From assembly GCF_003096035.1 (NCBI RefSeq), contig NZ_CP029186.1:2772001-2836000 (forward strand): 64,000 nt of DNA, read 5' to 3'. Shown here one piece after another: positions 25,514 through 34,899 of the stretch. Numbering within the stretch: the first letter of the stretch is position 1; every line of letters starts with the position of its first letter. The translations under genes and the position numbers were made by a program. The notes beneath the pieces were generated by a model. The model was not told where the DNA came from. It did no database searches and saw only the letters and a list, made by a program, of their open reading frames with translations. This DNA comes from Flavobacterium album (GTDB lineage: Bacteria > Bacteroidota > Bacteroidia > Flavobacteriales > Flavobacteriaceae).

Positions 25514-26779
25514 ATGGTAAAAGATCTTTTTGAAAGGATACAAAAAAATAAAGGCCCTTTAGGGAAGTGGGCTTCACAGGCTGAAGGCTATTATGTTTTC
25601 CCTAAGCTGGAAGGCCCGTTGTCAAGCAGGATGATGTTCCATGGTAAGGAAGTCCTAAACTGGAGCATCAATGATTACCTTGGCCTTGCCAACCACCCGG
25701 AAGTTAGAAAAGTGGACGCAGAGGCTGCAGCTGAATATGGTTCGGCCTACCCGATGGGGGCGAGGATGATGAGCGGGCACACTACGTTCCACGAGCAGCT
25801 GGAACGGGAACTGGCATCCTTTGTACAAAAAGAATCGGCTTATCTTTTGAATTTCGGTTACCAGGGCATGGTATCTACCATTGATGCCCTTGTTTCTAAG
25901 AACGATGTTATTGTTTATGACGTTGACTCACACGCGTGTATTATAGATGGTGTGCGCCTACACATGGGCAAGCGCTTTACCTACAAGCATAATGATGTGG
26001 AAAGCCTCGAAAAAAACCTGGAGCGCGCTACCAATATGGCCGAGACCACAGGCGGCGGTATCCTTGTTATAACCGAAGGTGTTTTCGGTATGCGCGGACA
26101 GCAGGGTAAACTAAAAGAAATCGTTGCACTTAAAGAAAAATATAACTTCAGGCTGTTAGTAGATGACGCGCACGGTTTTGGCACATTAGGTAATACAGGT
26201 GCCGGGGCGGGCGAGGAGCAGGGCTGCCAAGACGGTATCGATGTATATTTTTCTACATTCGCAAAATCCATGGCAAGTATAGGCGCTTTTGTGGCTGCCG
26301 ATAAAGATGTGATCGACTTCCTGAAATACAACCTTCGTTCACAGATGTTCGCCAAGTCATTACCGATGTTGCTCGTAAAAGGTGCACTGAAACGCCTTGA
26401 TATGCTGCGCACTATGCCGGAACTGAAAGCAAAACTTTGGGAAAATGTAGATGCATTGCAGAATGGCCTTAAGGAAAGAGGCTTCAACATAGGAGATACC
26501 AATACCTGCGTTACGCCTGTGTACCTTGAAGGAAGCATACCGGAAGCCATGGTGATGGTAAACGATCTCAGGGAGAATTACAGCATATTCCTTTCTATAG
26601 TGGTGTACCCTGTTATCCCGAAAGGTATTATACTTTTAAGGATGATCCCTACCGCAACACATACTATGGAAGATATCAACCAGACACTGGCTGCTTATGA
26701 AGCCATCCGCGAAAAGCTCGAGAACGGTACTTACAAACAGATAGCTGCCGCGACTACAGTGGATGTAGATGCTGAATAA
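25514..26779 (+). CDS. Alpha-oxoamine synthase (serine palmitoyltransferase/cysteate acyltransferase-like)
   Basis: A 421-residue PLP enzyme of the family that condenses an amino acid with an acyl thioester. The PLP lysine is Lys251 in FSTFAKSMAS; His140 stacks on the cofactor, and DDAH at 217-220 holds the ring. In Flavobacteriaceae the enzyme of this type (Fjoh_2419 in F. johnsoniae) makes the sulfonolipid backbone from cysteate, whereas serine palmitoyltransferase makes sphingolipid. The sequence alone does not decide between them. It is monocistronic, with its own promoter and terminator. Confidence 0.85.
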   Translation: MVKDLFERIQKNKGPLGKWASQAEGYYVFPKLEGPLSSRMMFHGKEVLNWSINDYLGLANHPEVRKVDAEAAAEYGSAYPMGARMMSGHTTFHEQLERELASFVQKESAYLLNFGYQGMVSTIDALVSKNDVIVYDVDSHACIIDGVRLHMGKRFTYKHNDVESLEKNLERATNMAETTGGGILVITEGVFGMRGQQGKLKEIVALKEKYNFRLLVDDAHGFGTLGNTGAGAGEEQGCQDGIDVYFSTFAKSMASIGAFVAADKDVIDFLKYNLRSQMFAKSLPMLLVKGALKRLDMLRTMPELKAKLWENVDALQNGLKERGFNIGDTNTCVTPVYLEGSIPEAMVMVNDLRENYSIFLSIVVYPVIPKGIILLRMIPTATHTMEDINQTLAAYEAIREKLENGTYKQIAAATTVDVDAE

Positions 26780-26795
26780 ACTTTATAATAGCAAT

Positions 26796-26825
26796 AAAAA
26801 CGCCCCGTATTCCGGGGCGTTTTTG
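26796..26825. terminator. Bidirectional intrinsic terminator
   Basis: Stem CGCCCCG/CGGGGCG with loop TATTC is flanked by AAAAA and TTTTT, between the converging alpha-oxoamine synthase and GNAT genes. Confidence 0.9.
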
Positions 26826-27944
26826 TTATAAATCTTTACGATAGGTCCTCCTTCTCTTATTTACAACAGGATCAAAGTTCTTCCAGAGGTTGTGCATGGC
26901 ATAATTATCCTCCAGCTCCGGGGTGCGGATACAGTTGCGGATATTGTTCTTTTTAAAGACTTTATAATACTCGTCGAATATAATGGCCGTAACACCTTTA
27001 TTCTGGTATTCCGGCAGGATGCCTATCAGGTAGAAAACCACGTCCTTGCTGTTCTTTTTTGCCTTAAGCAAGTGGATGAAACCGAAAGGGAAAAGTTTCC
27101 CGTTGGCTTTTTTCATGGCTTCAGAGAAGGAAGGCATTACAATTGTAAATGCTACTAACTTGCCGTTGGCATCTTCAATGAATTTTATATAGTCAGGATT
27201 AATAAGGCCGACATATTTCTTTTTGAAATATTCCTTCTGTACATCGGTCACTGCTACAAATGATGAAAGCTTTTCATAGGTTTCGTTAAAAAGGTCGAAC
27301 ATTTTATCTACATAGGGCATAACCTCTTTGGTCGACCTGAAATTTATAGCCTTAAGGCCATAGCGCTTTTTGATCAGCTCGCTGGCTTTCAGGAACGGAG
27401 CCGGGTCTACGTTGTTAAATGAAAAGATGCTCTCGCGGTATTCTTTTTCCATCACGAAGCCAAGCTTTTCAAGATGCTCTTTATAATAAGGGTAATTGTA
27501 CCAGGTAATCATGGTGCCCATCTGGTCAAAGCCTTCGGTAAGCACGCCTACCTTATCTAGATTGGAAAACCCGAGCGGGCCTTCGGCATACTCCATGTGG
27601 TTCTCCCTTCCATATTCATATACTTTTTCCAGGAGGGCTTTAGTTACTTCAATATCATCAATAACATCGAACCAGCCGAAGCGTACCTTCTTTTTTTGCT
27701 GGTTGTTCACTTCTTCCCAGTTGATGATGGCCGCTATCTTTCCAACAATCTTATTGTCGCGGTAGGCAAGGTAGAAATGGGCATCGGCATGTTGGAAAGC
27801 CGGGTTCTTTTCTTTATCAAAACTCTCGAGTTCCTCGCTTATCAATGGCGGTATCCAGTACGGGTTGTCTTTGTACAGGCCAAAAGAAAATGTAACAAAG
27901 TCTTTGAGCTCCTTTTTTGTCTTAGCTTCTTTAATGGTTATCAT
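26826..27944 (-). CDS. GNAT-fold acyltransferase-like protein
   Basis: A 372-residue protein with two GNAT-like halves. The N-terminal half has FYLAYRDNKIVGKIAAIIN; the C-terminal half has the acetyl-CoA-loop-like LIGILPEYQNKGVTAIIFDEYYK. Relatives in Bacteroidota are sometimes annotated as GTP cyclohydrolase, which the motifs here do not support. The gene faces the alpha-oxoamine synthase tail to tail; a lipid N-acyltransferase role would be attractive but is speculation. The OM protein gene ends 5 bp before it starts, so those two may be co-transcribed. Confidence 0.8.
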   Translation of the reverse strand: MITIKEAKTKKELKDFVTFSFGLYKDNPYWIPPLISEELESFDKEKNPAFQHADAHFYLAYRDNKIVGKIAAIINWEEVNNQQKKKVRFGWFDVIDDIEVTKALLEKVYEYGRENHMEYAEGPLGFSNLDKVGVLTEGFDQMGTMITWYNYPYYKEHLEKLGFVMEKEYRESIFSFNNVDPAPFLKASELIKKRYGLKAINFRSTKEVMPYVDKMFDLFNETYEKLSSFVAVTDVQKEYFKKKYVGLINPDYIKFIEDANGKLVAFTIVMPSFSEAMKKANGKLFPFGFIHLLKAKKNSKDVVFYLIGILPEYQNKGVTAIIFDEYYKVFKKNNIRNCIRTPELEDNYAMHNLWKNFDPVVNKRRRTYRKDL

Positions 27945-27949
27945 AGCGC

Positions 27950-28936
27950 TTAATTTCCTTCTACAGGGGCAACTTCATCGATTCTTTTATTCTTGTCCTT
28001 TTTGCGTTTTTCCTTCTCCGCTTTTTTCTTCTCTTTTTCTTTTTTCAGCTCATCTTCGCGGTCGCCTTTGCCAGGCATGAGCACATCTTTATAGTCCGCA
28101 TCAAATCGCCAGGAAAAGCCAATGCCGCCATACAATATCGAAGGCGTGTTCTTAAAGTTCGTGCTGACAGACGCATCAAGCTGCATACTTTCGTTCAACA
28201 GGTGCGCCGCCCCAACCCGTACGATCCCATCGGCATAATAATCGCTTTTGTACCCCTGGAATTCTGCAAAACCTGACCATGTGGCATTAAAACCTCTTGT
28301 CAGTGTCGTAATAAAGCCATAGCTAGGATAGTCGGTGGTAACTTTGTCAGCTATAAAGTTGTTTACCCACACCCATTTGCCGAAATGATTGTGCGTTATA
28401 AGCATTGCTTTAGGGCTTATTCCGTCGTTGGGAAATGTGTACGGATTGTTCTTGCCCATTATATTCACGCCTACATAGCCTGCGAGCGCCGGTATCAGGC
28501 TGCGCCAGCGGAATTTGCGGTTGGCCTTCCAGCTGTAAAGATTCTGTTTCGGGGCATAATTTTTATCAGGGTCATAGAACATATATTTCCCGCCAATCAC
28601 CATTTGCCTGAAGTTATTGCGGGTATAGGTCTCTAACGCATTGGTATACTGGTCGAACTGGTATTGTGTATTGACGATCAGTTCCAGCTCTTCCATAAAA
28701 GCGCCATAACGTAAGGTAAAGTCGAGCCCCGCGCCACGAGCCTTATAATTAAGTACATCATGCTTTTCCGTGATGCCGTAAATCCCGGTTTCGAACTGCA
28801 TGACACTCTGCCCCACAGCAAAGGCTGACATCGACTGGCCGGGCCTGTTGGTGTTGATCTCATCGGTATATTGTGCTGATGCAATCGCAGAACTCAGTGC
28901 TAAAACGAGGGAAAATAATTTTCTTGTAGTAGTCAT
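27950..28936 (-). CDS. Outer-membrane beta-barrel transporter-like protein
   Basis: A 328-residue protein with a signal peptide (cleavage near ASAQ, about 22). The body has alternating aromatic strands typical of the meta-pathway phenol degradation/MetA-like barrel family (NTNRPGQSMSAFAVG at the N terminus; IGGKYMFYDPDKNYAP; final strands ILYGGIGFSWRFD). A lysine/glutamate-rich tail (about 285-328) follows the barrel and should lie in the periplasm. A TACTTTTG element is 42 bp upstream. Confidence 0.82.
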   Translation of the reverse strand: MTTTRKLFSLVLALSSAIASAQYTDEINTNRPGQSMSAFAVGQSVMQFETGIYGITEKHDVLNYKARGAGLDFTLRYGAFMEELELIVNTQYQFDQYTNALETYTRNNFRQMVIGGKYMFYDPDKNYAPKQNLYSWKANRKFRWRSLIPALAGYVGVNIMGKNNPYTFPNDGISPKAMLITHNHFGKWVWVNNFIADKVTTDYPSYGFITTLTRGFNATWSGFAEFQGYKSDYYADGIVRVGAAHLLNESMQLDASVSTNFKNTPSILYGGIGFSWRFDADYKDVLMPGKGDREDELKKEKEKKKAEKEKRKKDKNKRIDEVAPVEGN

Positions 28937-28977
28937 GTTTGGCGCGTTTATTGGACGTAGTTAGTTATGGTAATCCA

Positions 28978-28985
28978 AAAGTAGT
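28978..28985 (-). promoter_or_regulatory. Candidate -7 element of the outer-membrane protein gene
   Basis: TACTTTTG on the minus strand fits TAnnTTTG and is well placed for the ATG at 28936. Confidence 0.45.
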
Positions 28986-29037
28986 ATATTTATTATTATT
29001 TTAAGAGCCGCGATTTAATTTTAAGGAACAGATTAAT

Positions 29038-29045
29038 TAATTTTG
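29038..29045 (+). promoter_or_regulatory. Candidate -7 element of the DUF4834 gene
   Basis: TAATTTTG fits TAnnTTTG with TTTA 20 bp upstream. The ATG follows after 17 bp. Confidence 0.45.
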
Positions 29046-29062
29046 ATAAAATTTTAAGATAC

Positions 29063-29317
29063 ATGGTTACGGCATCTTTTACAGGATTTTTGAAAACAAT
29101 CATTATATTGATATTGGTATACTACACGCTTAAGTATCTGCTGAAGCTATTTGCACCGGTGATTATCCAGCAGGTAGTAAAAAAAGCAGAACAGTCGTTT
29201 TACGAGCAGCAGCAAAATGTACAACAGCCCCGGCAGCAGGAGTTTACCAATACCTCAGCAAGGCCAAGGGAAAAGAAAAAAGTTGGCGAATACATAGACT
29301 TTGAAGAACTTGAATGA
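29063..29317 (+). CDS. DUF4834 small membrane protein
   Basis: An 84-residue protein: one N-terminal membrane helix (about 10-35, LKTIIILILVYYTLKYLLKLF), a glutamine-rich middle (QQQNVQQPRQQ) and the conserved end KKKVGEYIDFEELE. The family is restricted to Bacteroidota, and the function is unknown. It often precedes the YfhO gene, as here, but a terminator separates the two in this window. Confidence 0.9.
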   Translation: MVTASFTGFLKTIIILILVYYTLKYLLKLFAPVIIQQVVKKAEQSFYEQQQNVQQPRQQEFTNTSARPREKKKVGEYIDFEELE

Positions 29318-29321
29318 TACA

Positions 29322-29347
29322 GCCCCTCATAGTGAGGGGTTTTTTAT
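29322..29347 (+). terminator. Intrinsic terminator after the DUF4834 gene
   Basis: Stem CCCCTCA/TGAGGGG with loop TAG is followed by TTTTTT, starting 5 bp after the stop codon. Confidence 0.85.
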
Positions 29348-29457
29348 TTCTTTGTTAATAAGTTTGACCGAAAGAGCATACAGCATTAATTACGCCACAA
29401 TGACAGCAGTTTTCGGGAAAATAAGTATCTTCACGGCGTTTTTTACAAATACACTTT

Positions 29458-31953
29458 ATGAAGAATATCAATAAGCTCTACCCGCATTTCCTGGCAATTA
29501 TAGGATTTGTATTTGTTTCCCTTATCTACTTTTATCCTGTGCTGCAGGGCAAAAAAATCTACCAGTCGGATATTGCGCAGTACACCGGGATGGCCAAGGA
29601 ACAGAACGATTTCCGTAAGGAAACAGGGCAGGAGCCTTATTGGACAAACTCGGCTTTTGGCGGTATGCCCACCTACCAGATGGGTGCCAACTATCCGCAT
29701 AATTATATCAAACAGCTGGATGCGGCAATACGCTTCCTTCCACGTCCGGCAGATTATATGTTCTTGTATTTCGCAAGCTTCTATGTGCTGCTGTGCACGC
29801 TGAAAATAGATCCGCTCAAGGCATTTTTCGGGGCATTGGCATTCGGGCTTTCCACCTATCTGGTCATAATATTGGGTGTAGGGCACAATGCCAAGGCGCA
29901 CGCCATTGCCTATATGCCGTTGGTTGTAGCGGGAGTGCTTATGGTATTCAGGCAACGATATATAGCGGGGGGATTACTGACGATGGTTGCTGCCGCCCTG
30001 GAGATCAATGCCAACCACTTCCAGATGACCTATTACCTGTTATTGTTGCTACTCGTAATTTATATGTACTACCCCGTGCATGCAATCAAAATAAAAGAAT
30101 ACAGGCACATAGCAATTTCTGCCGGTGTGTTTGCCATAGCTGGCCTCCTGGCAATTGGCGTAAATGCTACCAACCTGATGGCAACTTCTGAATATGCCGA
30201 TGCGAGTATCAGGGGTAAAAGCGAACTGACCCTGAACCCTGACGGCACTAAAAATACCACGGAGTCGTCTATGGACCACGACTATATTACAGAATACAGC
30301 TATGGCATTGCGGAGAGCTTCGACCTAATAGCCCCGCGGCTTTTTGGCGGTGGCAATGGCGAGAACGTAGGCAAGGATTCCCATATGTACAATTTTGTAC
30401 TGGAACAGGGCGCGTCTCCTGCCGAAGCAGACCAATTCGCTGCAAATGTCCCGACCTACTGGGGTGACCAGCCTATTGTTGAAGCCCCGGCTTATATAGG
30501 TGCGATAATATTTTTTCTTGCCGTGTTGGCCTTATTCAATGATAAGAGGAAAATTAAATATGCTTTTTTGGCAGGCACATTGCTGTCGCTGTTTTTGTCA
30601 TGGGGCAAGAACTTCCCGGCGCTTACCGACTTCTTTATAAATTATGTGCCGCTTTACGACAAGTTCAGGGCAGTATCATCCATCCAGGTAATACTCGAGC
30701 TGTGTATGCCTTTACTGGCATTCATGGGGCTGCAGTCGTTTTTTAAATCCGACAAAGAGCAGCAATGGAAATCACTTTGGATGTCGGGCGCGGTGGTGCT
30801 GGGCATTCTTGTATTGCTATTCGTATTCAAGGGCAGCTTCAGTTTTGTCGGCCTGAACGATATGAAATATAAGGAGATGTATGGCGAAATGGGCCAGGCC
30901 TTTGTAGATGCATTGCAACAGCAGCGGAAGGACATGTATTCTTCCGACCTCATCCGTTCGTTTATACTTATACTTTTGGCAGCCGCAACATTATGGGCTT
31001 TTATCAAAAATAAGCTTTCGGGTACTGTGACTATAATAGTAGTTGGATTATTAGTGGTGGGCGACCTGTTCTTTATCGACAGGAATTACGTGAACAATGA
31101 AAATTTTGTATCTGCCAGCAAGGTTGACAGGCCGTTTGAGGCAACACCCGCAGACGAATTCATACTACAGGATACTACTTACTACAGGGTGTATGATTTC
31201 CAGGGAAGGTTGCAGGGCCGTACATCCAACTTCCACAACGCAGTAGGGGGATACAGCGCGGTAAGGCCTCGCAGGTTCGAACAGCTGTTCAATTATATTG
31301 TAGAGCCGGGTATCGCTAACCTGATGGGTTCTATCGACCAGAAAACAATGTCTATAACTAAGCCGGTTCCTGTGCTTGATATGCTGAATGTAAAGTACAT
31401 ATTGCTGCAATCGCAGGAAGGCGAAGATATTCCGGTTACCAATACGTTTGCCAATGGACCTGCGTGGTTTGTAAGCAGCGTAAAGCCTGTTGATACGGCC
31501 GATAAAGAGATACAGTCGCTAAAAGAGATCGACTCCAAAAAAGTCGCGGTTATCAATACGGTGCAGTTCAAAGATGCCGTTAAAAAAACGACCTATCAGG
31601 CGGACAGTACTGCCACCATAAAGCTGGTAACACACAAGCCGAATTATTTAAAGTATACTAGTAATAATGCCAATGAAGGCCTGGCCGTATTCTCTGAAAC
31701 CTATTATGCTGACGGGTGGAATGCCTATATTGATGGCAAGGCAGCGCCGCATTTCAGGGCCGATTATGTGTTGCGTGCCATGAATGTCCCTGCCGGAAAG
31801 CACACTATAGAATTCAAATTTGAGCCACAGGTAGTAAAAACAGGAAGCAGGATAGCATTATTCAGCTTTATAGGAATGCTGCTGTTGCTTGTGGCGGGGA
31901 TCTATTTTGAAACGAAGAAGGCAAAGTCGCAGTCCCAGTCCCAGTTCAAATAG
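29458..31953 (+). CDS. YfhO family membrane protein
   Basis: An 831-residue polytopic protein with about 12-14 helices and large periplasmic loops (about 200-340 and 540-780), ending in a last helix and a short SQSQSQ tail. YfhO proteins have a GT-C-like fold and in Gram-positive bacteria help glycosylate lipoteichoic acid; the job in Bacteroidota is unknown but presumably is transfer of lipid-linked sugar. The DY and EYADASIRGKSEL segments in the first loop are typical of the family. The glycosyltransferase gene follows after 37 bp. Confidence 0.9.
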   Translation: MKNINKLYPHFLAIIGFVFVSLIYFYPVLQGKKIYQSDIAQYTGMAKEQNDFRKETGQEPYWTNSAFGGMPTYQMGANYPHNYIKQLDAAIRFLPRPADYMFLYFASFYVLLCTLKIDPLKAFFGALAFGLSTYLVIILGVGHNAKAHAIAYMPLVVAGVLMVFRQRYIAGGLLTMVAAALEINANHFQMTYYLLLLLLVIYMYYPVHAIKIKEYRHIAISAGVFAIAGLLAIGVNATNLMATSEYADASIRGKSELTLNPDGTKNTTESSMDHDYITEYSYGIAESFDLIAPRLFGGGNGENVGKDSHMYNFVLEQGASPAEADQFAANVPTYWGDQPIVEAPAYIGAIIFFLAVLALFNDKRKIKYAFLAGTLLSLFLSWGKNFPALTDFFINYVPLYDKFRAVSSIQVILELCMPLLAFMGLQSFFKSDKEQQWKSLWMSGAVVLGILVLLFVFKGSFSFVGLNDMKYKEMYGEMGQAFVDALQQQRKDMYSSDLIRSFILILLAAATLWAFIKNKLSGTVTIIVVGLLVVGDLFFIDRNYVNNENFVSASKVDRPFEATPADEFILQDTTYYRVYDFQGRLQGRTSNFHNAVGGYSAVRPRRFEQLFNYIVEPGIANLMGSIDQKTMSITKPVPVLDMLNVKYILLQSQEGEDIPVTNTFANGPAWFVSSVKPVDTADKEIQSLKEIDSKKVAVINTVQFKDAVKKTTYQADSTATIKLVTHKPNYLKYTSNNANEGLAVFSETYYADGWNAYIDGKAAPHFRADYVLRAMNVPAGKHTIEFKFEPQVVKTGSRIALFSFIGMLLLLVAGIYFETKKAKSQSQSQFK

Positions 31954-31965
31954 TTTCGGCTAAAG

Positions 31966-31990
31966 TCTAGTAATCTAATATCTAACGATC
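31966..31990. repeat. TCTAA tandem array, short copy
   Basis: Units TCTAGTAA, TCTAATA, TCTAACGA lie between the YfhO stop and the TTG start of the next gene. The same unit type forms a longer array at 33313-33350. Confidence 0.6.
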
Positions 31991-33280
31991 TTGAAAAAGG
32001 TTCTCATAGTCACCTACTATTGGCCGCCTGCGGGTGGGCCGGGCGTACAGCGCTGGCTGAAATTTGTGAAGTACCTGCCTGAGTATGGTATCGAGCCTGT
32101 TGTCTACATCCCTGAGAACCCTACCTACCCATTACTTGATGAGGGATTGCTGAGTGAAGTAAATCCTGATGTGACGATCATAAAGCAAAAGATTACTGAG
32201 CCGTATGCCTGGGCTTCGATGTTCTCGAAAGGGAGTACCAAAAAAATAAGCTCGGGTATTATCCCGAATAAAAAGAAGCAGTCCTTTGTTCAGCGTATGA
32301 TGCTGTGGGTGCGGGGCAACCTGTTCATTCCCGATGCACGTGTGCTGTGGGTAAAGCCATCCGTTGCATTTCTTTCCAAATATATTCAGGAAAATGACAT
32401 TAACACTGTAATCACCACCGGGCCGCCGCACAGCCTGCACCTGATAGGGTTGAAGCTAAAGCAAAAAATAGACATAAAATGGGTGGCCGATTTCCGTGAT
32501 CCCTGGACGACCATAGGTTACCACAAAGAACTGAGGCTTTCTGCTTCCGCAGAAAAAAAGCATAAATTGCTCGAAAAGCAGGTACTTACATCGGCAGATA
32601 CAATCCTTGTAACCAGCCCGACCACCAAAAAGGAGTTTGAAGCACTGACTTCAAGGCCTATCCATGTGATCACCAATGGCTATGATGTTGAAAAAATAGC
32701 GAAACAGCCTTTGGATGGGAAATTCACGCTGGCGCACATCGGGTCGTTCCTTTCAGAGCGCAACCCCGCAATATTATGGGAAGCTTTGTCAGAACTGGTT
32801 TTGGAAAATGAAGAATTCAAATCGCAATTTGAACTAAAGCTCATCGGTGCAGTTAGCCAGGAAGTGCTGAATTCCATCGCCAGCATGAAGTTGGATGTTT
32901 ATATAAATAATTTAGGTTATGTACCGCACGAAAAGGCGATAGCAGAGCAGCGGAGATCGCAGGTGCTTTTATTGGTCGAAATTGATAGTGACGATACCAA
33001 ATGCATCATTCCCGGAAAGCTCTTCGAGTATATGGTTTCCGAAAGGCCGATAGTAGCTATCGGTCCAAAGGATGCTGATTTTGCTGAAATTATGAGGTCT
33101 ACAAACACAGGTATTTTTGTCACGTATGATGAAAAAGCAAAGCTTAAGCAGGGTATACTGAACTATTTCGAAGCCTATTCCCAAGGCAATTTGAAATCAC
33201 ATCCTGTTGGGCTGCAGCAATATTCCCGTAAGAATTTGACCGGGGAGTTGGCTAAGGTTTTAAGAGGAATTGCAAAGTAG
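31991..33280 (+). CDS. Family 4 glycosyltransferase
   Basis: A 429-residue GT-B protein, probably starting at TTG 31991 (MKKVLIVTYYWPPAGGPGVQ); no ATG fits this conserved N terminus. The N-terminal lobe has the GPGVQRWLKFVKYLPE acceptor loop; the C-terminal lobe has the LAHIGSFLSERNP and CIIPGKLFEYMVSERPIVAIG nucleotide-sugar segments. It probably builds the glycan handled by the neighbouring YfhO protein. The final codons (GCA AAG TAG) belong to an 8-base tandem repeat that continues downstream. Confidence 0.88.
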   Translation: MKKVLIVTYYWPPAGGPGVQRWLKFVKYLPEYGIEPVVYIPENPTYPLLDEGLLSEVNPDVTIIKQKITEPYAWASMFSKGSTKKISSGIIPNKKKQSFVQRMMLWVRGNLFIPDARVLWVKPSVAFLSKYIQENDINTVITTGPPHSLHLIGLKLKQKIDIKWVADFRDPWTTIGYHKELRLSASAEKKHKLLEKQVLTSADTILVTSPTTKKEFEALTSRPIHVITNGYDVEKIAKQPLDGKFTLAHIGSFLSERNPAILWEALSELVLENEEFKSQFELKLIGAVSQEVLNSIASMKLDVYINNLGYVPHEKAIAEQRRSQVLLLVEIDSDDTKCIIPGKLFEYMVSERPIVAIGPKDADFAEIMRSTNTGIFVTYDEKAKLKQGILNYFEAYSQGNLKSHPVGLQQYSRKNLTGELAKVLRGIAK

Positions 33281-33350
33281 CAAAGTTTCAAAGTAATAAA
33301 GTTTGATTCCTGTCTAAAAATCTAAAAGTCTAATATCTAACAGTCTGAAT
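33273..33350. repeat. Two abutting 8-base tandem arrays
   Basis: Four CAAAGTNN-type octamers at 33273-33304 (CAAAGTAG, CAAAGTTT, CAAAGTAA, TAAAGTTT) are followed by five TCTAA-type units at 33313-33350. The first array supplies the stop codon of the glycosyltransferase gene. Confidence 0.75.
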
Positions 33351-33353
33351 AAA

Positions 33354-33388
33354 AAAATCCCGCCATCTGCGTGAGATGACGGGACTTA
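33354..33388 (-). terminator. Intrinsic terminator of the transporter gene
   Basis: On the minus strand a TCCCGTCATC...GATGGCGGGA stem with a 7-nt loop is followed by seven T. It lies directly after the stop codon of the frameshifted transporter gene. Confidence 0.75.
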
Positions 33389-34803
33389 ACAAACCAACCA
33401 ACCAATTATTACAAAGCTCATGAATGAGATCCATGTATAATGTCTATTGCAAGTTGTGTGCCAAAACCTGATATTAATGTAATTATTTTTATTACAATTA
33501 TTTTTGGTGAATGTGCCTGTTTTTGCTGTGTCTTTCATGGTAATATACACCAGCAGAGATAAGAAAATACAACCTGTCACATACCAATAAAAATACGTTT
33601 CATGGCCGGACTCCTTAAATGACAGTGCGATATATTCGGCTGTGCCGCCAAATACTGCCACCGAAACAGAGTAGGAGAAGCCAACGCCCAGTGCGCGTAT
33701 TGCTGTTGGGAAGAGTTCGGCCTTTACTACGGCATTAATAGAAGTATAACCGCTCACAATAATGAGTGCTATCATAATAAGCCCGAAAGCTTCCCATTTT
33801 CCAGTGGCCGCACTTATGCCCGAAAGCAGCGGATAGGTGGCAAGTGTGCCTAATATCCCGAAACCTGTCAGCAGGGGCTTGCGGCCTATCTTATCAGACA
33901 AGGCGCCAAACAAGGGCTGGAGTGCTGCGAACAGTATTAGCGACAGGAAGATGATAAGCGTTGACTCACTTTTGGTAAGCTGTCCGGTATTGACAAGGAA
34001 TTTTTGCATATAGGTGCTGTAGGTATAAAAGGCCAGCGTACCGCCCATGGTAAGGCCTACTACGGTAAGCAGGGCCTTTGGATGACGGAAGAGTTCTTTT
34101 AGTGAGCCGTTTCCCTTTTTTATACTAGCCGGTGTTTCCGTTTTTTCAAATTCGGGGGTTTCTTCCATGTGGGAACGAAGATAGAGCGCGACTAAAGACA
34201 AAACCGCGCCAATAGCAAATGGTATCCGCCAGCCCCATTCGCTCAATTGCACTTCGGTAAGGAAAAGCTTTTGTAGTGCAAGCTGTATGCCTAATGCTAT
34301 AAGCTGGCCGCCAATGAGGGTAACATACTGAAAGCTCGAATAAAATCCCCTGTTATTTGCTGTGGCCATTTCGCTTAGGTACGTGGCCGAAATACCGTAT
34401 TCGCCGCCAACGCTCAGGCCCTGCAATAGCCTGGCAAGCAATAAAAGCGCCGGTGCCAGCACACCAATAGTGGCGTATGAAGGTGTCAGTGCAATAAGCA
34501 GCGACCCGACGACATGAGCAATACCGATAATGTCATCGAGTATTTACGTCCCACTTTATCCGCCAGGCTGCCAAAAAGCCACCCGCCAATGGGGCGCATC
34601 AGGAACCCGACCGCAAAAATGCCCGCCGTATTAAGCAGTTGTGCGGTGCTGTCGCTTTCCGGAAAGAAAACCGGCGCAAAGTAGATAGAAAAGGCAGAAT
34701 AGGCATACCAGTCATACCATTCTACAAGGTTGCCGGCAGAGCCGCTGATAATAGACCTTAGACGTGATGAGGTGGTTCTTGTTGTGTTTATATCTGTGTT
34801 CAT
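33386..34803 (-). pseudogene. MHS-type MFS transporter, split by a single-base frameshift
   Basis: Two frames encode one major-facilitator protein. The first (from ATG 34803, [13 protein letters not shown]) covers helices 1-3 with [15 protein letters not shown] and the A-loop [10 protein letters not shown], and runs out at 34486. The second resumes with LLLARLLQGLSVGGEYG and continues to the C terminus at 33386. Adding one G to the GGG at about 34505-34507 restores [19 protein letters not shown], exactly what the metabolite:H+ symporter subfamily (KgtP, ProP) shows there. A sequencing error in the short G run is as likely as a true mutation. The last 35 residues are atypical and may also be out of frame. 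Substrate is probably an organic acid or osmolyte. Confidence 0.85.
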
Positions 34804-34899
34804 TCGGGTTATATTCCTAACGAATATAATCAATCCCCCAAAGACTTCCATAAACGGATTGATATTTGATATCACGATCTATTTCAGTAATTTTATTGC

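Noticed and set aside
33273..33350. Possible CRISPR array
   Set aside because: Units are 8 bases, contiguous and without spacers; no cas gene is in the window.
33389..33520. Alternative frame at the transporter's 3' end (IITLISGFGTQLAIDIIHGS)
   Set aside because: It reads plausibly but has no family support; the atypical tail may simply be low-complexity sequence after the last helix.
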